Shown: positions 20,720-31,845 of the stretch, in pieces
Position numbering within the stretch: the first letter of the stretch is position 1
Layout: each line of letters starts with the position of its first letter
Made by a program: the position numbers and the translations under genes
NCBI GenBank assembly: GCA_002633025.1
Contig: NMRB01001526.1
Location: forward strand, 1 to 64,000
Direction: 5' to 3'
DNA length: 64,000 nt
From: Notospermus geniculatus
Taxonomy: Eukaryota; Nemertea; Pilidiophora; Heteronemertea; Lineidae
Notes under the pieces: generated by a model
Told to the model about the DNA's origin: nothing
What the model saw: only the letters and a program-made list of their open reading frames with translations
Databases searched by the model: none

Positions 20720-20982
20720 CATTTTGTGTGTCAATTTTGTGCTATTCTGTATTCTGGTTTTATGGCCTAGGGAGGCAAAATTGATTGAGTCTGAAGAGCG
20801 ATGTCAGACGGGGGTCTGGGGGTCTTCCCCCGAAAAAAATTCAAAATCTACATCCTCTGAGATGCATTTTCCCCACATATGACACCATAATAAGTCGGCT
20901 TGGAGAGGGGAAATGACATTTAAGAGGAAAAATTGTGTTGTTCCTTTTTGCTAGCTACGCCCCTCCAGCATCCCTCCCTGGT

Positions 20983-21262
20983 AGCCGGGGTTTTATCACG
21001 TCCGCTTAGCAAGCGGCAGGTCCCGGGTTCGAATACATCCCGGGCCATATGAGATTAATCATTCCCGGCTCTTCACGTCCATCGCATGGGACAGTAAGCC
21101 ATGGTGCCTTGTGCCTTGTGCCTTATGCCTTTGCAAGGGCAAGTAAAAGACCCCATCCAAGTGAGGAACATGAGTATAGCTTGAGATGACCTCTTTCACA
21201 CTAACCGTGCTAATAATGCTATGGCTTCCGCCCTGATGGAAACATACAAATACAATAAAATT
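20983..21262 (+). mobile_element. SINE-B with complete head
   Basis: The tRNA-like head has TATCACGTCCGCTTAGCAAG (the anticodon-loop position reads AGC, so an alanine-type ancestor is plausible) and CCCGGGTTCGAATACATCC (B box). The body follows, ending CCTGATGGAAACATACAAAT. Confidence 0.9.
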
Positions 21263-21980
21263 TCTCAACAGCTCCAGCACCCCTCTTTAGCTCCGAAGAC
21301 GACCCTCTAGCCATGTCGCCCTTAGCTCCCTAAGGCCTCTACATTTTATCCCTGACACCCCTCTCAGCTGCAGCATCCCTCTACAGCTCCGTCGCCCCTA
21401 GCTCTGTCACCTCTAGCTCCGTAACCGCCTAGCTCGGTTGCCCCTCTCACTCCGTCGCCCCCTCTGTGCCTGTCAAACTCCGTCGCTCTTGCTCTGTCGC
21501 CCCCATCCGCCCCTCTTAACCCTGTCGCCCCTAGCTTTGTCGCCCGTCGCCCCCTTGCTCCGTTGCCCCTATTCCGTCGGCCCCTAGCTCTTTCACCACT
21601 AGCTNAATTCTTGTCGGTTCGGTGTAATATACTACGAAATTCAGGCTTTCAGACCGTCACGCACAGACTGATGTATCGAGGTTGGTTGGTAGGACGGTAT
21701 GAAAAACTGGCCTCGAGAATACACGAAATATTGCTTGGTTGCAAGATTTTTATCCGAGACATTTTTCCTCCGTTTCTAGACGGCGCAATCGGCCGTAAAT
21801 CGTGGACATAGGAGATATGTCACGAGTCGCGCGTAACATTTTACCGATACGTAAACACTGATGTCAAAAATGTGACATTCGCCAAAAATTCATTTGTCAT
21901 GCTCACAACTAAAGATCTCGGTTGCCACCTGGCCTCTCCACCTCACTACAAGTGTCCAGGCTGACCAGGTTTTGACTACC

Positions 21981-22496
21981 TAATGCCCAAATCACACTGA
22001 GCTAGTTCTCAGTAGTACGTTCTTGAAAATTTTGCCGAACGGGCTCAAACTGTGTGCGAACGGAGTGGACGTAGTGGCAACTTTTTACGAACTTCATGGA
22101 CGGGAAGGGTGCTCCAGAACATCGAGGCATTATTTGGCCAAGGGTTACACGTTCTAGTCCGTTTTACGATTACTAGTATTTTAGAACGGGGCACTGACGT
22201 TTTTAGAACTACTTCAGTGTGACAGGCCCTTTAAGGTACTGTCACACTGAAGTAGTTCTCAAAACGTCGTGTCCCGTCCTAAAAAAATCGTAAAACGGGC
22301 CAGAACGTGTAATGTCGGCCAAATAATGTCGCGAAGTGCTGGAGCACCCTTCCCGTCCATGAAGCCCGCCCATGAAGTTTGTAAAAAGACTGTAAAAAGC
22401 TGCCACTACGTCTACTCCGTTCGCACGCAGTTTTAGCCCGTTCGGCAACATTTTCAAGAACGAACTGAGAACTAGCTCAGTGTGATGGAGGCATTA
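21981..22496. mobile_element. 516-bp palindromic foldback element
   Basis: The left half (TAATGCC.AAATCACACTGA through GCTCCAGAACATCG to CTACTTCAGTGTGACA) is complemented along essentially its whole length by the right half, with the centre near 22232 at CCCTTTAAGGTA. The arms have diverged by substitutions and small indels, so it is not an assembly artefact. No long frame is shared. Confidence 0.85.
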
Positions 22497-22644
22497 TCGG
22501 ATATCAGTGGCAGGCAGTCTCCCACTTTTGGACATTATAGTCAGTGGTCTCTGGTAGTTTCCAATTAATTGACTGGGAGTCCGATTACGAACGCTGTGAC
22601 CATGTGAGCGCTTCCAAATTCGGATGCGAAAAACCTAGTAATGT

Positions 22645-22833
22645 GAGGCGGTCTAGAAAAAAATTCGTCGGATGTCGCGTTTGAGGAAAGTGTTAATGGC
22701 CTTGGTGAACCCGCACATTTCAATAGCTGAAATTTACTAAGTAACAGGTAAACAGTAGCAGATCAATGCACAGGCAATCTGACAGCCCTTGTTGATCACT
22801 CAGCGATATCCGACGGGTTTTCCTAGACCGCCA
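22645..22833. mobile_element. MITE, GTCTAGGAAAACCCGTCGGA family, copy 1
   Basis: Ends GGCGGTCTAG...TTCGTCGGATGTCG and CGACGGGTTTTCCTAGACCGCC. Interior GGCCTTGGTGAACCCGCACA and CAGATCAATGCACAGGCAAT are almost identical to 28964-29160. Confidence 0.85.
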
Positions 22834-23002
22834 CACAGTTTTGGTATCACAAGAGGCTGATGGATTAGATGTGGCCGACTGGCGCTGAAAAACCGAGAGC
22901 TACTCACAAACGCAGTTGTGAAATGAGAGAGAAGTAGTGCGGCTAATGTGATAACTTAACTCTCGCTTTAAGAAATTTAAATTTATAATCCTGGATATTA
23001 GT

Positions 23003-23385
23003 AAGATTTCGCAAATCTGACGAAGCACGAAATACGAAATTGGACTTCATTTCCGAGACGTAATGTATTTCAGGAGATAGTTGGTACCGCAAATATCCCC
23101 TGCTGCAAGAGCGTCTTTCAGCGTATGACCGATATACATGTAGTTACGGTGTACAATGTATATTAATCTTTGAAATTTATCTTTCGTTTCCACTTCGTAT
23201 TTACGAAGTGGAAATTTAAAAATTCAAGGTGCACCATAACTCGTTTGGTCTTACATGATATGCTAAAAGACGCACTGGCGGCAGGGACATTTATGGTAGC
23301 AACCATCTCCAAAAATACGTTGGTTCTGGAAATGAAATTGAATTTCGTACATGTATTTCGTACTTCGGTTTCGTCAGATTTCCGA
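23003..23385. mobile_element. ~380-bp foldback family, copy 1
   Basis: TTTCGCAAATCTGACGAAGC / TTTCGTCAGATTT ends. The arms run through GGTACCGCAAATATC, GCAAGAGCGTCTTT and the complement GACGCACTGGCGGCAGGGAC. The centre TTTCCACTTCGTATTTACGAAG is a second small palindrome. Other copies at 31846-32229 and 63369-63742. Confidence 0.85.
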
Positions 23386-23442
23386 CACGTCGCTATTGTA
23401 CATGTATAAAGATGTAACACTTTTGATCAAAGAAAGTGTTTG

Positions 23443-23581
23443 ATAAACAACATCGGTATTCTGAACTTATATAAACAACATCGGTATTCTGCACTTATAT
23501 AAACAACATCGGTATTCTGCACTTATATAAACAACATCGGTATTCTGCACTTATATAAACAACATCGGTATTCTGCACTTA
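23443..23581. repeat. 28-bp tandem repeat, 5 copies
   Basis: Unit ATAAACAACATCGGTATTCT + GCACTTAT, four copies identical and the first with one difference. There are no spacers, so it is a minisatellite. It abuts the SINE-A head. Confidence 0.9.
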
Positions 23582-23596
23582 CTACCAGGTGGTGTA

Positions 23597-23886
23597 GGAG
23601 CCACGGTGGTGTATTGGTTCGGGTCTCCGACTAGCGGTCAGAGGATCCCGGGTTCGAGTCCCACAGGGCGTGAGACTTTGGGCAAGTCTCTTTACCTCAC
23701 TGGCCTCTCTCCACCCAGGTGTATAAATGGGTACCGGTCGGAAATGCTCAATTGTAGTGCTGAATGAGCAGCTCATCTGAGTTCTACTGAAAGATTTCAG
23801 CACAGACTGAGGTTAAAGTATAAAGTCGGGTGAGAACCTCTACCGTAGTTGATATCAGACTATAAACCCAAACTTTAACTTTAACT
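23597..23886 (+). mobile_element. SINE-A copy 6
   Basis: GGAGCCACGGTGGTGTATTG head, CCCGGGTTCGAGTCCCAC B box, body and (ACTTTA)n tail. A 16-bp echo of the head (CAGGTGGTGTA) lies just upstream at the end of the 28-bp array. Confidence 0.9.
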
Positions 23887-23967
23887 ACATCTTCTTAACT
23901 ACATCAACCATGCAGGAGCGCAGGCTGGGGTCTGCAAAAGACCCACCGCTGGGAAAATTCGTTGAAA

Positions 23968-24133
23968 TTGACCCTGCCGAAGCAAGTCTTTTAAAGTCCA
24001 CCCTGCCGATGCAAGTCTTTTAAAGTCCACCCTGCGTGTGCAAGTCTTTTAAAGTCCACCCTGCGTGTGCAAGTCTTTTAAAGTCCACCCTGCGTGTGCA
24101 AGTCTTTTAAAGTCCACCCTGCAGATGCAAGTC
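23968..24133. repeat. 29-bp tandem repeat, 6 copies
   Basis: Unit ACCCTGC.G.TGCAAGTCTT + TTAAAGTCC. The last unit is cut at its internal TTAA by the MITE that follows, giving a direct view of target choice. Confidence 0.85.
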
Positions 24134-24137
24134 TTAA

Positions 24138-24379
24138 AGATGTATCACGAGTCTTTTCGCGGGCCACGAAAATCATTGTTTATTTACATTTTGTTTGTAT
24201 TGTGTCCAGTCTTTCTTTGTCTTATGAGTAATTTGTTGGTGACATGCCCGTCTAGAACTTCTTTTGATACCGAAATCAATTTGGTGGGTTGGCATGTCCC
24301 AAAAGTCCAAAATAACATAATGTAAACATCCATGTTTACAAACATTGAATGTAAACAATTAAGTCATGATACATTATCT
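24138..24379. mobile_element. TTAA-class MITE, copy 1
   Basis: AGATGTATCACG / CATTATCT ends with TTAA on both sides (24134-24137, 24380-24383). Interior CGCGGGCCACGAAAATCATT, GTAATTTGTTGGTGACATGC, AAACATCCATGTTTACAAAC. Four further copies: 29580, 44389, 61709, 62939. Confidence 0.85.
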
Positions 24380-24383
24380 TTAA

Positions 24384-25018
24384 AATGGTGGTTTATAAAT
24401 CTTAACAAAAAAATCTGAAAACGAACCCCCTTTCAGCTTCTACTTTACGCCCCTGACATTTCGGTGTTGCAAGGGGAACATTTTTTTAACGTGATAAACA
24501 GACGGCCAACTACTCAGCGAAAAGGAAAGGATGACATGTTCAGTCGCTGAAGATTATCCGTTTCCTTGACAACTGTTGATATTTATCGCCGCATGAATAT
24601 AATCCCGTCCATGCTACGAGAAAGAACTCCCGCGCTTCGGGTGGTTCGCCGTGGCTGGCTCTGACAATGTCCTGAAAAATAAAAAAAAATACGCCATACT
24701 CAACAGATGGTTGTTAGAAGACGTTGAAAGTTGTCAAAAAAATACCTGCCGGATATATAGCCAGCAGCCAGTTTCATAAGCTGGGAAGCTCTGTCTTGTC
24801 AGATCGTGACACCTAATACCTCCCCAGTCGGAGGATAAACACCTTCGGTAAACGCTGTGATTATCTTTTAGTGGGCGGGGCGGGTCTATCGACAAATCGT
24901 TCCCAATATCAAATAACAAGCTAAGAGCTTTACACCAATGTTCTATTTATAACACAGGAAGGTGTAGAAACTAAATATGAAATGGTCAGAGAATAGGCGC
25001 TTCGGCTGCGATGACATA
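24384..25018. other. Unassigned sequence
   Basis: No family shared with the rest of the window and no convincing exon. Confidence 0.4.
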
Positions 25019-25019
25019 T

Positions 25020-25262
25020 AAGCCCTTGTTACACTACATAAAAAACCCGTGTCGAACCCGGGTTTTTTCTGTCCACACCTGTTAAAAACGCGGTGTAATA
25101 ATCCCCTCCGAGCTCGAACGGTTTTTGGAGGGTTTAATTTAGGTCCCCGTCACAAAATGTGAGTAGTGGTGACAGGCACCGGGCCTCAGGAGGGATTTTT
25201 CACAGCCGGGCTAGACCCGGGTGTCAAAAAACCGGGTATTTCAATGTAGTGTAACCACGGCT
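25020..25262. mobile_element. MITE, GTTACACTACAT ends
   Basis: Ends AGCCCTTGTTACACTACATA and TGTAGTGTAACCACGGCT, with inner AAAAAACCCG / CGGGT. The interior is G+C-rich (CCGGGCTAGACCCGGGTGTC). Confidence 0.75.
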
Positions 25263-25521
25263 ATAGAGGTACATGTACTAGTATACGGTATGCGGACACG
25301 CTGGTGAACAATGGTTTCCTGGTTCCGAACCCTTTGTTGAACGGCCTGTCCGTGTACCGGATAGCTCAATATAATTGCAGCCGTACGCACGTACTCTTTT
25401 GTAAAGTTCGCCTATGCTGAAAATTCTAGTGTACAGATTGCGTTACTTCCAGAAGGACTCGTTACAAATCCATTTGACGGAAGAAATAAAACCTAAAAAG
25501 GGCCTATAGGCAGCTAGAATT

Positions 25522-26120
25522 AGGGTTGTATGCTTGGGTCGGACTCAGCCACACTTTCATTAAAGCCTGACTTTTCTCAATGCTTCCAGCGAAAAGAAAG
25601 TCTAACTTCAGCGATACTTTAGGCTACGTCCGACCCGTGCATTACGGCCCTTAGGCTTATATCAGTGTGATCATTTTACCACAGTCTGGTGCTCGCAAAG
25701 TGTATTTCACTTGTAATAAGTCAGAGTTAGGACCGTATGCTTGGGTCGGACTTCAGTCACACTTTCATTAAAGTCTGACATTTCTCAATGCTTCAAGCAA
25801 AGAGTATGGGCCGTGTTCTGGAAGCTTCCTTAACTCATGATTACCTTTAGCTGTAACTGTTTGCAGGGTAAACAATACAAAAGGTTAAAGTGGACCTTCT
25901 AGAGTTAAGGAGGCTTCTAGAATACGGGCGAAAGTCTAACTTCAGCTTTTCTTAAGGCTAAAGTCCGACCCAAGCGCACGGCCCTTAGGGCCGTATGCAC
26001 GGGTCGGACTTCAGCCACACTTTCATTAAAGTCTGACTTTTCTCAGTACTTCAAGCAAAGAGAAAGTCTAACTTAAGCGATACTTTAGGCTAAAGTCCGA
26101 CCCGTGCAAACGGCCCTTAG
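25522..26120. mobile_element. Three GGGCCGTATGC MITEs in a row, one holding another MITE
   Basis: Copies at about 25524-25650, 25731-25985 and 25988-26118. Each begins GG(G/A)CCGTATGC..GGGTCGGA and ends TCCGACCC.....ACGGCCC with TTA on the outside, and the second and third share the TTA between them. ACTTTCATTAAAGTCTGA is the inner palindrome. A GGGCC TIR with a 3-bp TTA duplication is the pattern of PIF/Harbinger. The middle copy is split by a different MITE at 25808-25930. Confidence 0.8.
25808..25930. mobile_element. Nested MITE, GGGCCGTGTTCTGGAAGC ends
   Basis: GGGCCGTGTTCTGGAAGCTT and AGGCTTCTAGAATACGGGC. The interior has TGTTTGCAGGG as in 5554-5665. It interrupts CAAAGAG/AAAGTCTAAC of its host, which is intact in the neighbouring copy near 26055. 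Confidence 0.8.
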
Positions 26121-26485
26121 ATTCTCATGCCAACCGACCGGCGTAATGAGCACATCGAAATGCCTACATGTATGAGGAGGCTGCCTGTAGGGTACCTTTA
26201 GGTCTGGAGCACACGAGGCAACATTCCTTGCTCTTAGCAATCTAGTGGAAAGCAACTAGCTAGAATTATTGACCCGTGTGAGGTGAAAAATAACGGCGTC
26301 TTGCATGTCACGAGCAATGAGTAATAAAAACCAAACATGTTTGATCGGAGCAATAAATTGGTGGCAAGAAGCATTGAGCTCTTGAAAACATCCGCAAACG
26401 GCACAATTTTTCTTGCGTTCCATTTAAGCTAGCAACGGCACAAATAAAAAGTTGCCTCGTGTGCTGCGGCATTTAGTAACTTTAT

Positions 26486-27007
26486 TGGCTGATATTCATA
26501 AAAGGTAGCAAATGCTTTTACCTCAACTTTTGCAGGACATTTACATTGGACCTCGCTGTGCAACTTTTAAGTAAAAGCATTTGCTAACTTTTATGAATAC
26601 CACCCATTGTCAATTTCACTGTTCTTGATTCTAAGCTGGTCTTAAGAGGAACACGAGTGCAACAGTCAGGGGCCTGTTTCATTTTAGCTAATGGTACCTT
26701 TAACCAAATGGAAAATGCATTGAAGTTAATGGTACCATTAGCTTAAAGTCACTTTATGAAACAGGCCCCTGGGCCCATATTCATAAAACTACTTAGGTCT
26801 AAGTGTGATACATGTACTTATCCTTTGTTCAACACAAACGATAAGTATCACACTTTGACTTAAGTGTGTTCATAAATATGGACCCTGGCCTTTGACTCCA
26901 GGGTCCATATTAATAAAACTACTTAAGTCAAAGTGTGACAGTTATCCTTTTTCAGCACAAAAAATGAGTATCACACTTTGACTTAAGTATGTTATGAATT
27001 GGACCCT
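26486..27007. mobile_element. Cluster of four hairpin MITEs
   Basis: 26486-26606 (TATTCATAAAAGGTAGCAAA ends), 26669-26769 (GGGGCCTGTTTCAT / ATGAAACAGGCCCC), 26771-26886 (GGGCCCATATTCATAAAACT) and 26899-27007 (GGGTCCATATTAATAAAACT). The last two are close relatives of 9987-10095. They sit almost end to end, and each folds on itself. Confidence 0.75.
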
Positions 27008-27534
27008 GAAGCTGAACTTTGAAAATGCATTTTTCAGGAGTTGGCAGTGGAACTTGCACAATTTCAGTTTCAATGTACATGTATTGGTCTGAGTCCATAA
27101 TCTAACAAAAGGGATAGGGGTAGGCCCCTATTGTGTCACGGTGTTGCAAATTGAAATACATGTACATGTATACAGCAGGCGTTGGACATACGAGTAGAAC
27201 AATCTGATCAGAATAATCATACTGAATTTGCATTATAAAATTTATTCTTTTCTTTGACCAATTTTTTTAACTCTAGTTACGAAGATGCACATAATTCGTT
27301 TCGTAACCATTAACTGTTGAAGAAATCGTTATTAGGCCTTCGCCTATTCTCATAATCGGTCCGATTCAGGCCTATGCGGGCGTTACAGCACTGGCGGTCA
27401 TGGTGGCCTTGTCTGTGCAATAGCACCGAATAATACTCCCGTCACGAGATTGTTTGTTCACCGTATAGACCATAGTTAGATTCATGAACAACCTGTTGAA
27501 GTCGGAGGGAAAGTGTCTTGTGTATTGTAAAGTG

Positions 27535-27852
27535 GCACTTGTCTTCCGTCTTGATATTCGTCATTTGCCGGAGCCACAGCACCGCTGTAGGCCTACGTGG
27601 TGAAGGGGAAACGGCGAGCTCGTATGGGACCTTCTTTCGGCGCCGATCAGGAATCCCCGGTCGTTTAAAGTTGTCTGTAAGTTGCATGGATTGTTTGTCT
27701 TCAGTCCTTACACTGCCTGATATTCGTCTTTCCTGGAGCCATATCACCGCGGTAGGCCTACGTGGTGAAGGGGAAACGGCGAGCTCGTATGAGACCTTCT
27801 TTCGGCGCTGATCAGGAATCCCCGGTCGTATAAAAGTTGTTTCTAAGTTGCA
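27535..27852. repeat. ~160-bp tandem duplication
   Basis: GTAGGCCTACGTGGTGAAGG..AAACGGCGAGCTCGTATG and GATCAGGAATCCCCGGTCGT occur in both halves (27535-27690, 27693-27852). One plus frame crosses both, but copy 2 ends in TGA where copy 1 has CGA, and two of its changes alter residues. I do not regard it as coding. Confidence 0.75.
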
Positions 27853-28106
27853 TGGAACTTTGGCATTCTTCCGAGCATGTCAAAAAGATGACGAGTGATT
27901 TTCACATCGAATTCTCAAAAAATACTCGACTGAGGAACATGTAAGTAAAATTTCACAAGCCTAACCAACTTTTTAGTCCGGGGAGACAGCCGTTCATTTG
28001 CGACCTTTTTGCCATTGTGCAGCAAACCTCTGCACGAAAAACAGGTTTTTCGGTGAGCCCCTCCCCCCCCCCCGTCGCGTGCCAGCTACGGCACTGGTTC
28101 ACGTTA

Positions 28107-28698
28107 TCCAGGGTTTCTGCAAGAAATTGAACGAAGGGGGTACATTATCATTTGGGGCGCCATAGGTGGGGATTCCCTCAGAAAAAAATTAGTTTTTTAA
28201 GCCCCGAAAATGCGTTTTCATACATTTGGAAGAGGAAAAATGTAATGAAGGAGATAAATATCCCCTTCTTCAAGCCGTGGACGATTTGTATACAGGCAAA
28301 AATGTTGGATGAAATTTGGATATGAATCTGATAAAAAATGGATATACAAACCAAGTGAAAAATGATATAGAAAATGCTATCTATAAGATTTTCATCATCC
28401 AATTTATATCAGATTAGTCTCCTACTAAAAACCATTATGCAGCAGAGCAAAAGTAAAGCAATGAAAATGCAAGAACGGACTCAACTTGCAACATTATACC
28501 ACTATCATCCATACCAATATGCAAATTTCATAAATATGGGATGAAAATATTATGTAACCTGTTGGATGAAAAATGGATATAGATCTGATATAATATGGAA
28601 ATACATTTCTGATGAAAATTGGATATCCAGGCATTTTCTATATCCAATTTTCATCNAAGCCGTGGACGATTTGTACCCCCCCCCCGCCAGAAACCCTG
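28107..28698. mobile_element. hAT-like element with CAGGGTTTCTG ends
   Basis: CAGGGTTTCTG near 28109 and CCAGAAACCCTG near 28687, the terminal pattern of hAT elements. The interior repeats GGATGAAAATTTGGATAT and its complement several times. GCCGTGGACGATTTGTA occurs twice (28275 and 28660), with an N at 28656 right before the second, so the right part could be mis-joined. Confidence 0.55.
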
Positions 28699-28963
28699 AT
28701 AATACATGTATATTGAATTCGATTTTTTTGCCGCCACATCGGAATCTTTTTAAAAAGAAAACTTAACTTTTGGAACGTCTTAAGTAAATTTTTCACGTTT
28801 ACTTACCTTATATCGAAATCGATTGTTCGTAACTATATTTTAATTGTTAAAGAACACGAGACTCTGGTACGTGTTAAGTAAATTGTTAATGTTTAATTAT
28901 CTTATATTGAATTCGATTGTTTGTCGTGACATCGAAGACTCCGGAACGTGTACGAAAAATAAA

Positions 28964-29160
28964 TGTGAAGCAGTCTAGGAAAACCCGTCGGATGTCGCAT
29001 TTGAAGAAAGTGTAAATGGCCTTGGTGAACCCGCACATTCCAATAGCTGAAATGTACTATGTAACAGGTAAACAGTAGCAGATCAATGCACAGGCAATCT
29101 GACAGCCCTTGTTGATCATTCAACGACATCCGACGGGTTTTCCTAGACTGCTTCTTCACA
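28964..29160. mobile_element. MITE, GTCTAGGAAAACCCGTCGGA family, copy 2
   Basis: TGTGAAGCAGTCTAGGAAAA at the left, TTTTCCTAGACTGC.TTCTTCACA at the right. The interior closely matches 22645-22833. Confidence 0.85.
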
Positions 29161-29336
29161 GGGCCGCAGCGGCGGGGGAGGAGCGAAACACCTTTTTCGA
29201 TTGTTTGTCACTATATTTAATTCTCAAAGAACATTTAACTCCGGAACGTGAGTGAAATGTTCATGTTCAATTGTTTTGTATTGAATTCGAGTTTTTGTCC
29301 CCTGCAGCGAATTTTCAAAGGAATACTTGACTCCTG

Positions 29337-29442
29337 GGCCCGTATGCATAAAGGTGGAATAAGCTTATTCCAGGTATAACCTAACGTTATAACATGAAGC
29401 TATACATGGAATAAGCTTATTCCACCTTTATGCATACGGGCC
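29337..29442. mobile_element. GGCCCGTATGC hairpin MITE with CTG duplication
   Basis: Ends GGCCCGTATGCATAAAGGTG and complement. TGGAATAAGCTTATTCCA is palindromic inside each arm. CTG on both sides (29334-29336, 29443-29445). Nearly identical to 50422-50525. Confidence 0.9.
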
Positions 29443-29579
29443 CTGATGTGTAATTAATTACCTTGTATTGAATTCGATTTTTTGTCACTATAAATATTTA
29501 ATTCTCAAAGAACATGTCATGTTCAATTATCTTATTTGATTATTTGTCAACATCGAATATTATTGTTAAAAAACAATAG

Positions 29580-29824
29580 ACTGAGAAAATGTACCGTCCA
29601 CGGGTGTTTTCGCGGGCCACAAAAATCGTTGTTTATTGTTTGTTTGTGTCCAGTCTTTGCCTCATGAATAATTTGTTGGTGGCATGCCCCTCTAGAAATT
29701 CTTTTGATGCCGAAAGTATTAAATTTGTGTGTTGGCATATCCCAAAAGTCCAAAATATCATAATGTAAACATCCATGTTTACAAACATTGAAAATAAACA
29801 ATGAAGTCATGATACATTATCTTC
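29580..29824. mobile_element. TTAA-class MITE, copy 2
   Basis: Body CGCGGGCCACAAAAATCG, TTGTTGGTGGCATGCCCCTC, AAACATCCATGTTTACAAAC, ATGATACATTATCTTCAA. The left end has decayed. Confidence 0.8.
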
Positions 29825-29829
29825 AAGTA

Positions 29830-30480
29830 ACTTTTCGCATATTATTGCCTTATATTGAATTCTATTGTTCGCGAAATCGAATACAGCGCTAGACTCTGGA
29901 CACGTCACAAAATAGAATTCTTAAAAAAAACATTACAGACAAACATTACAATGGAAGTAAAATGTTGATGTTGATTATTTTACGTGAAATTCTTGGAAGA
30001 ATTTTGAGGGTGTTCACCAAAGTGCCAAAAGACTAATTTTCAAACAAAATATGCAAAACTATAGACTCCGGAAATTGTAACACGCTCATTTTTGTCATTT
30101 TAAATTCAATTGGAGGAATTTTAGGGCCATTCCCCCAAAGTGTAGAAGACCACTTTTCAAATAGAACATGAAGGAGCTCCAAAAATTATATTTATTCCAT
30201 CGCCTTCTTAAATTGGCTTGCAAGGCTCGTCGAATAGTACACCTGCGGTGAAAAATTAACCAAGGGGATTATTGTTTTGATGATTCAGTTGGTAGGATTA
30301 TCAATTTTCATCTCTTTTCTTCCGTCATGTCGATAGCAAGATGCAGATTTCTCCAAAAATTAACTAAACTTTGATGTAGGAATGTTTTATTTCTTCGAGT
30401 TTTAGCAAAACGTCTATAATATTACGATTGGCAACAGTTGCCATTGCACTTTAGCGTTTCATTTCGTTTCATGATGTTAG
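29830..30480. other. Unassigned A+T-rich sequence with a loose ~80-bp periodicity
   Basis: From about 28730 to 30180, between the inserted elements, phrases such as TATTGAATTCGATTGTT and AGAACA.GA.ACTC.GGAA recur, suggesting an old degenerate satellite. Nothing coding. Confidence 0.4.
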
Positions 30481-30496
30481 GAAAGGAAAGCCCGAT

Positions 30497-31206
30497 AGCC
30501 TAGAGGTTGATAGCCTGATAGCCCAGTGGCCTGATAGCCTAGTGGTTATCACGTCCGCTTAGCAAGCGGCAGGTCCCTGGTTCGAATCCAGCCCGGGCCA
30601 TATGGGATTTATTTCCCGGCTCTTCAGTCCGTCGCATGGGACAGTCAGCCGTGGTGCCTTGTACTTTGTGTCTTTGCAAGGGCAAGTAAAATACTCCATC
30701 CAAGTGAGGAACATGAGTAGCTTGAGATGGCCTCCTCCGTACTTACCAGGGCCAATAATGCTATAGCGTCGGAAAAATGAAATACAAATGAAAGGAAACT
30801 TTACCGAATGGCCGATTCCTCGAACCAACGAGACTCCGTGATTTGGTAAAAATTTTATTGTCAGTTTATTCCAAAAATTGAACCCATGGAAGAATCGGAT
30901 ATCCCTGTAATTCGTACCCAGAATAAAATATTTTTCAACTAGTCCGTCGCATGGGACAGTAAGCCGCGGCGCCTGTTACCTTGATTCCTTCATGGCACAG
31001 GCCATGGTGCCTTGTACCTTGTGGACCATCTTGGATCCCTTCTTCACGTCCGTCGCATGAAACAGTAAGCCGGTGCCTTGTGCCTTTGCAAGGGCAAGTA
31101 AAAGACCCAATCAAAGTGAGGAACATGAGTAGCTTGATATGGCCTCCTCCGTACTTATACCAGGGCCAAGTAATGCTTTGGCTTCGGCCCTGATGGAAAA
31201 ATTAAA
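30497..31206 (+). mobile_element. Two SINE-B copies
   Basis: 30536-30805 is complete (head GTGGTTATCACGTCCGCTTA, B box CTGGTTCGAATCCAGCCC). It is preceded by GATAGCCTAGAGG/GATAGCCCAGTGG/GATAGCCTAGTGG, a triplicated head start. 30943-31206 lacks the head and has an internal duplication of the GGTGCCTTGTACCTTG region. Confidence 0.85.
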
Positions 31207-31414
31207 TACATGCAATATGGATCTTTCAGAAAATACATTGTCAACTAACTTATCAATCGTACTACCTGTTGAGCAACACTTTCATGCTCAATCGATATTT
31301 CCTTTCTTCTGCAGTATTTTCCCCAAGACAATATATCCTCCATCGTTTTCTCCATCTCAACTTTATAACATGGGCAAGGGAGTGAATCACGAAATCTTTA
31401 TTATACACATAATG

Positions 31415-31531
31415 GATCATATGAATAAAGACTAGTAAATGCTTTTACTTGAACTTTGCAATACAAATGCACTGGGCAATGCTGTACAAATCTGAAGGAA
31501 AAGCATTTGCTAGTCTTTATTCATAGGACCC
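31415..31531. mobile_element. Hairpin MITE, TATGAATAAAGACTAG ends
   Basis: ATGAATAAAGACTAGTAAAT and GCATTTGCTAGTCTTTATTCAT, with a loop around CACTGGGCAATG. Related in its inner arm (AGCAAATGCTTTTAC) to 26486-26606. Confidence 0.75.
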
Positions 31532-31616
31532 AATGTACGACTTTTCAAATATCCGCTCAATAGGTTTAACTGTCGTTGTATTCTTCGGTCTTTCTCTTTT
31601 TTGGTCTGATTGCCGG

Positions 31617-31781
31617 TGTAATATCATCAAATGCCCCCGATATGTGATGTCCCCCAACAATACATTTACGGATTAAGCGGCACATTCAGTTGCACTCTTG
31701 ATAGACCAAGACCTTTAATCCAGTGACAGAGAATACTGTGGGGAATCAAAAAGGCGGGGTGGGGCATTAAATTCTATCACA
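31617..31781. mobile_element. CCGG-class MITE, GATATGTGATG subfamily
   Basis: TGTAATATCATCAAATGCCC, GATATGTGATGTCCC, GATTAAGCGGCAC and TTCTATCACA match 52976-53122 in order. CCGG precedes it (31613-31616) and CCTG follows. Confidence 0.75.
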
Positions 31782-31845
31782 CCTGTTCGCAGATCGATGT
31801 TCAGCATTCTCTAATGATTCCATGTTCTTTGCTCTACATTTCTTA

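Larger units (their letters stand above)
20430..21605. repeat. C-rich degenerate minisatellite with two insertions
   Basis: Irregular 15-18-bp units of the type CTAGCTCCGTCGCCCC, densest at 21265-21605 and recognisable at 20437-20485 and about 20955-20980. A hairpin (20504-20719) and a SINE-B (20983-21262) are inserted. An N is at 21605. Confidence 0.65.

Noticed and set aside
23443-24133. Regular 28- and 29-bp direct repeats resembling a CRISPR array
   Set aside because: No variable spacers, no leader or cas genes, and a eukaryotic context. They are minisatellites.
27518-27811. 97-codon frame across a tandem duplication
   Set aside because: Copy 2 has TGA where copy 1 has CGA, with replacement changes; the openness comes from duplication.
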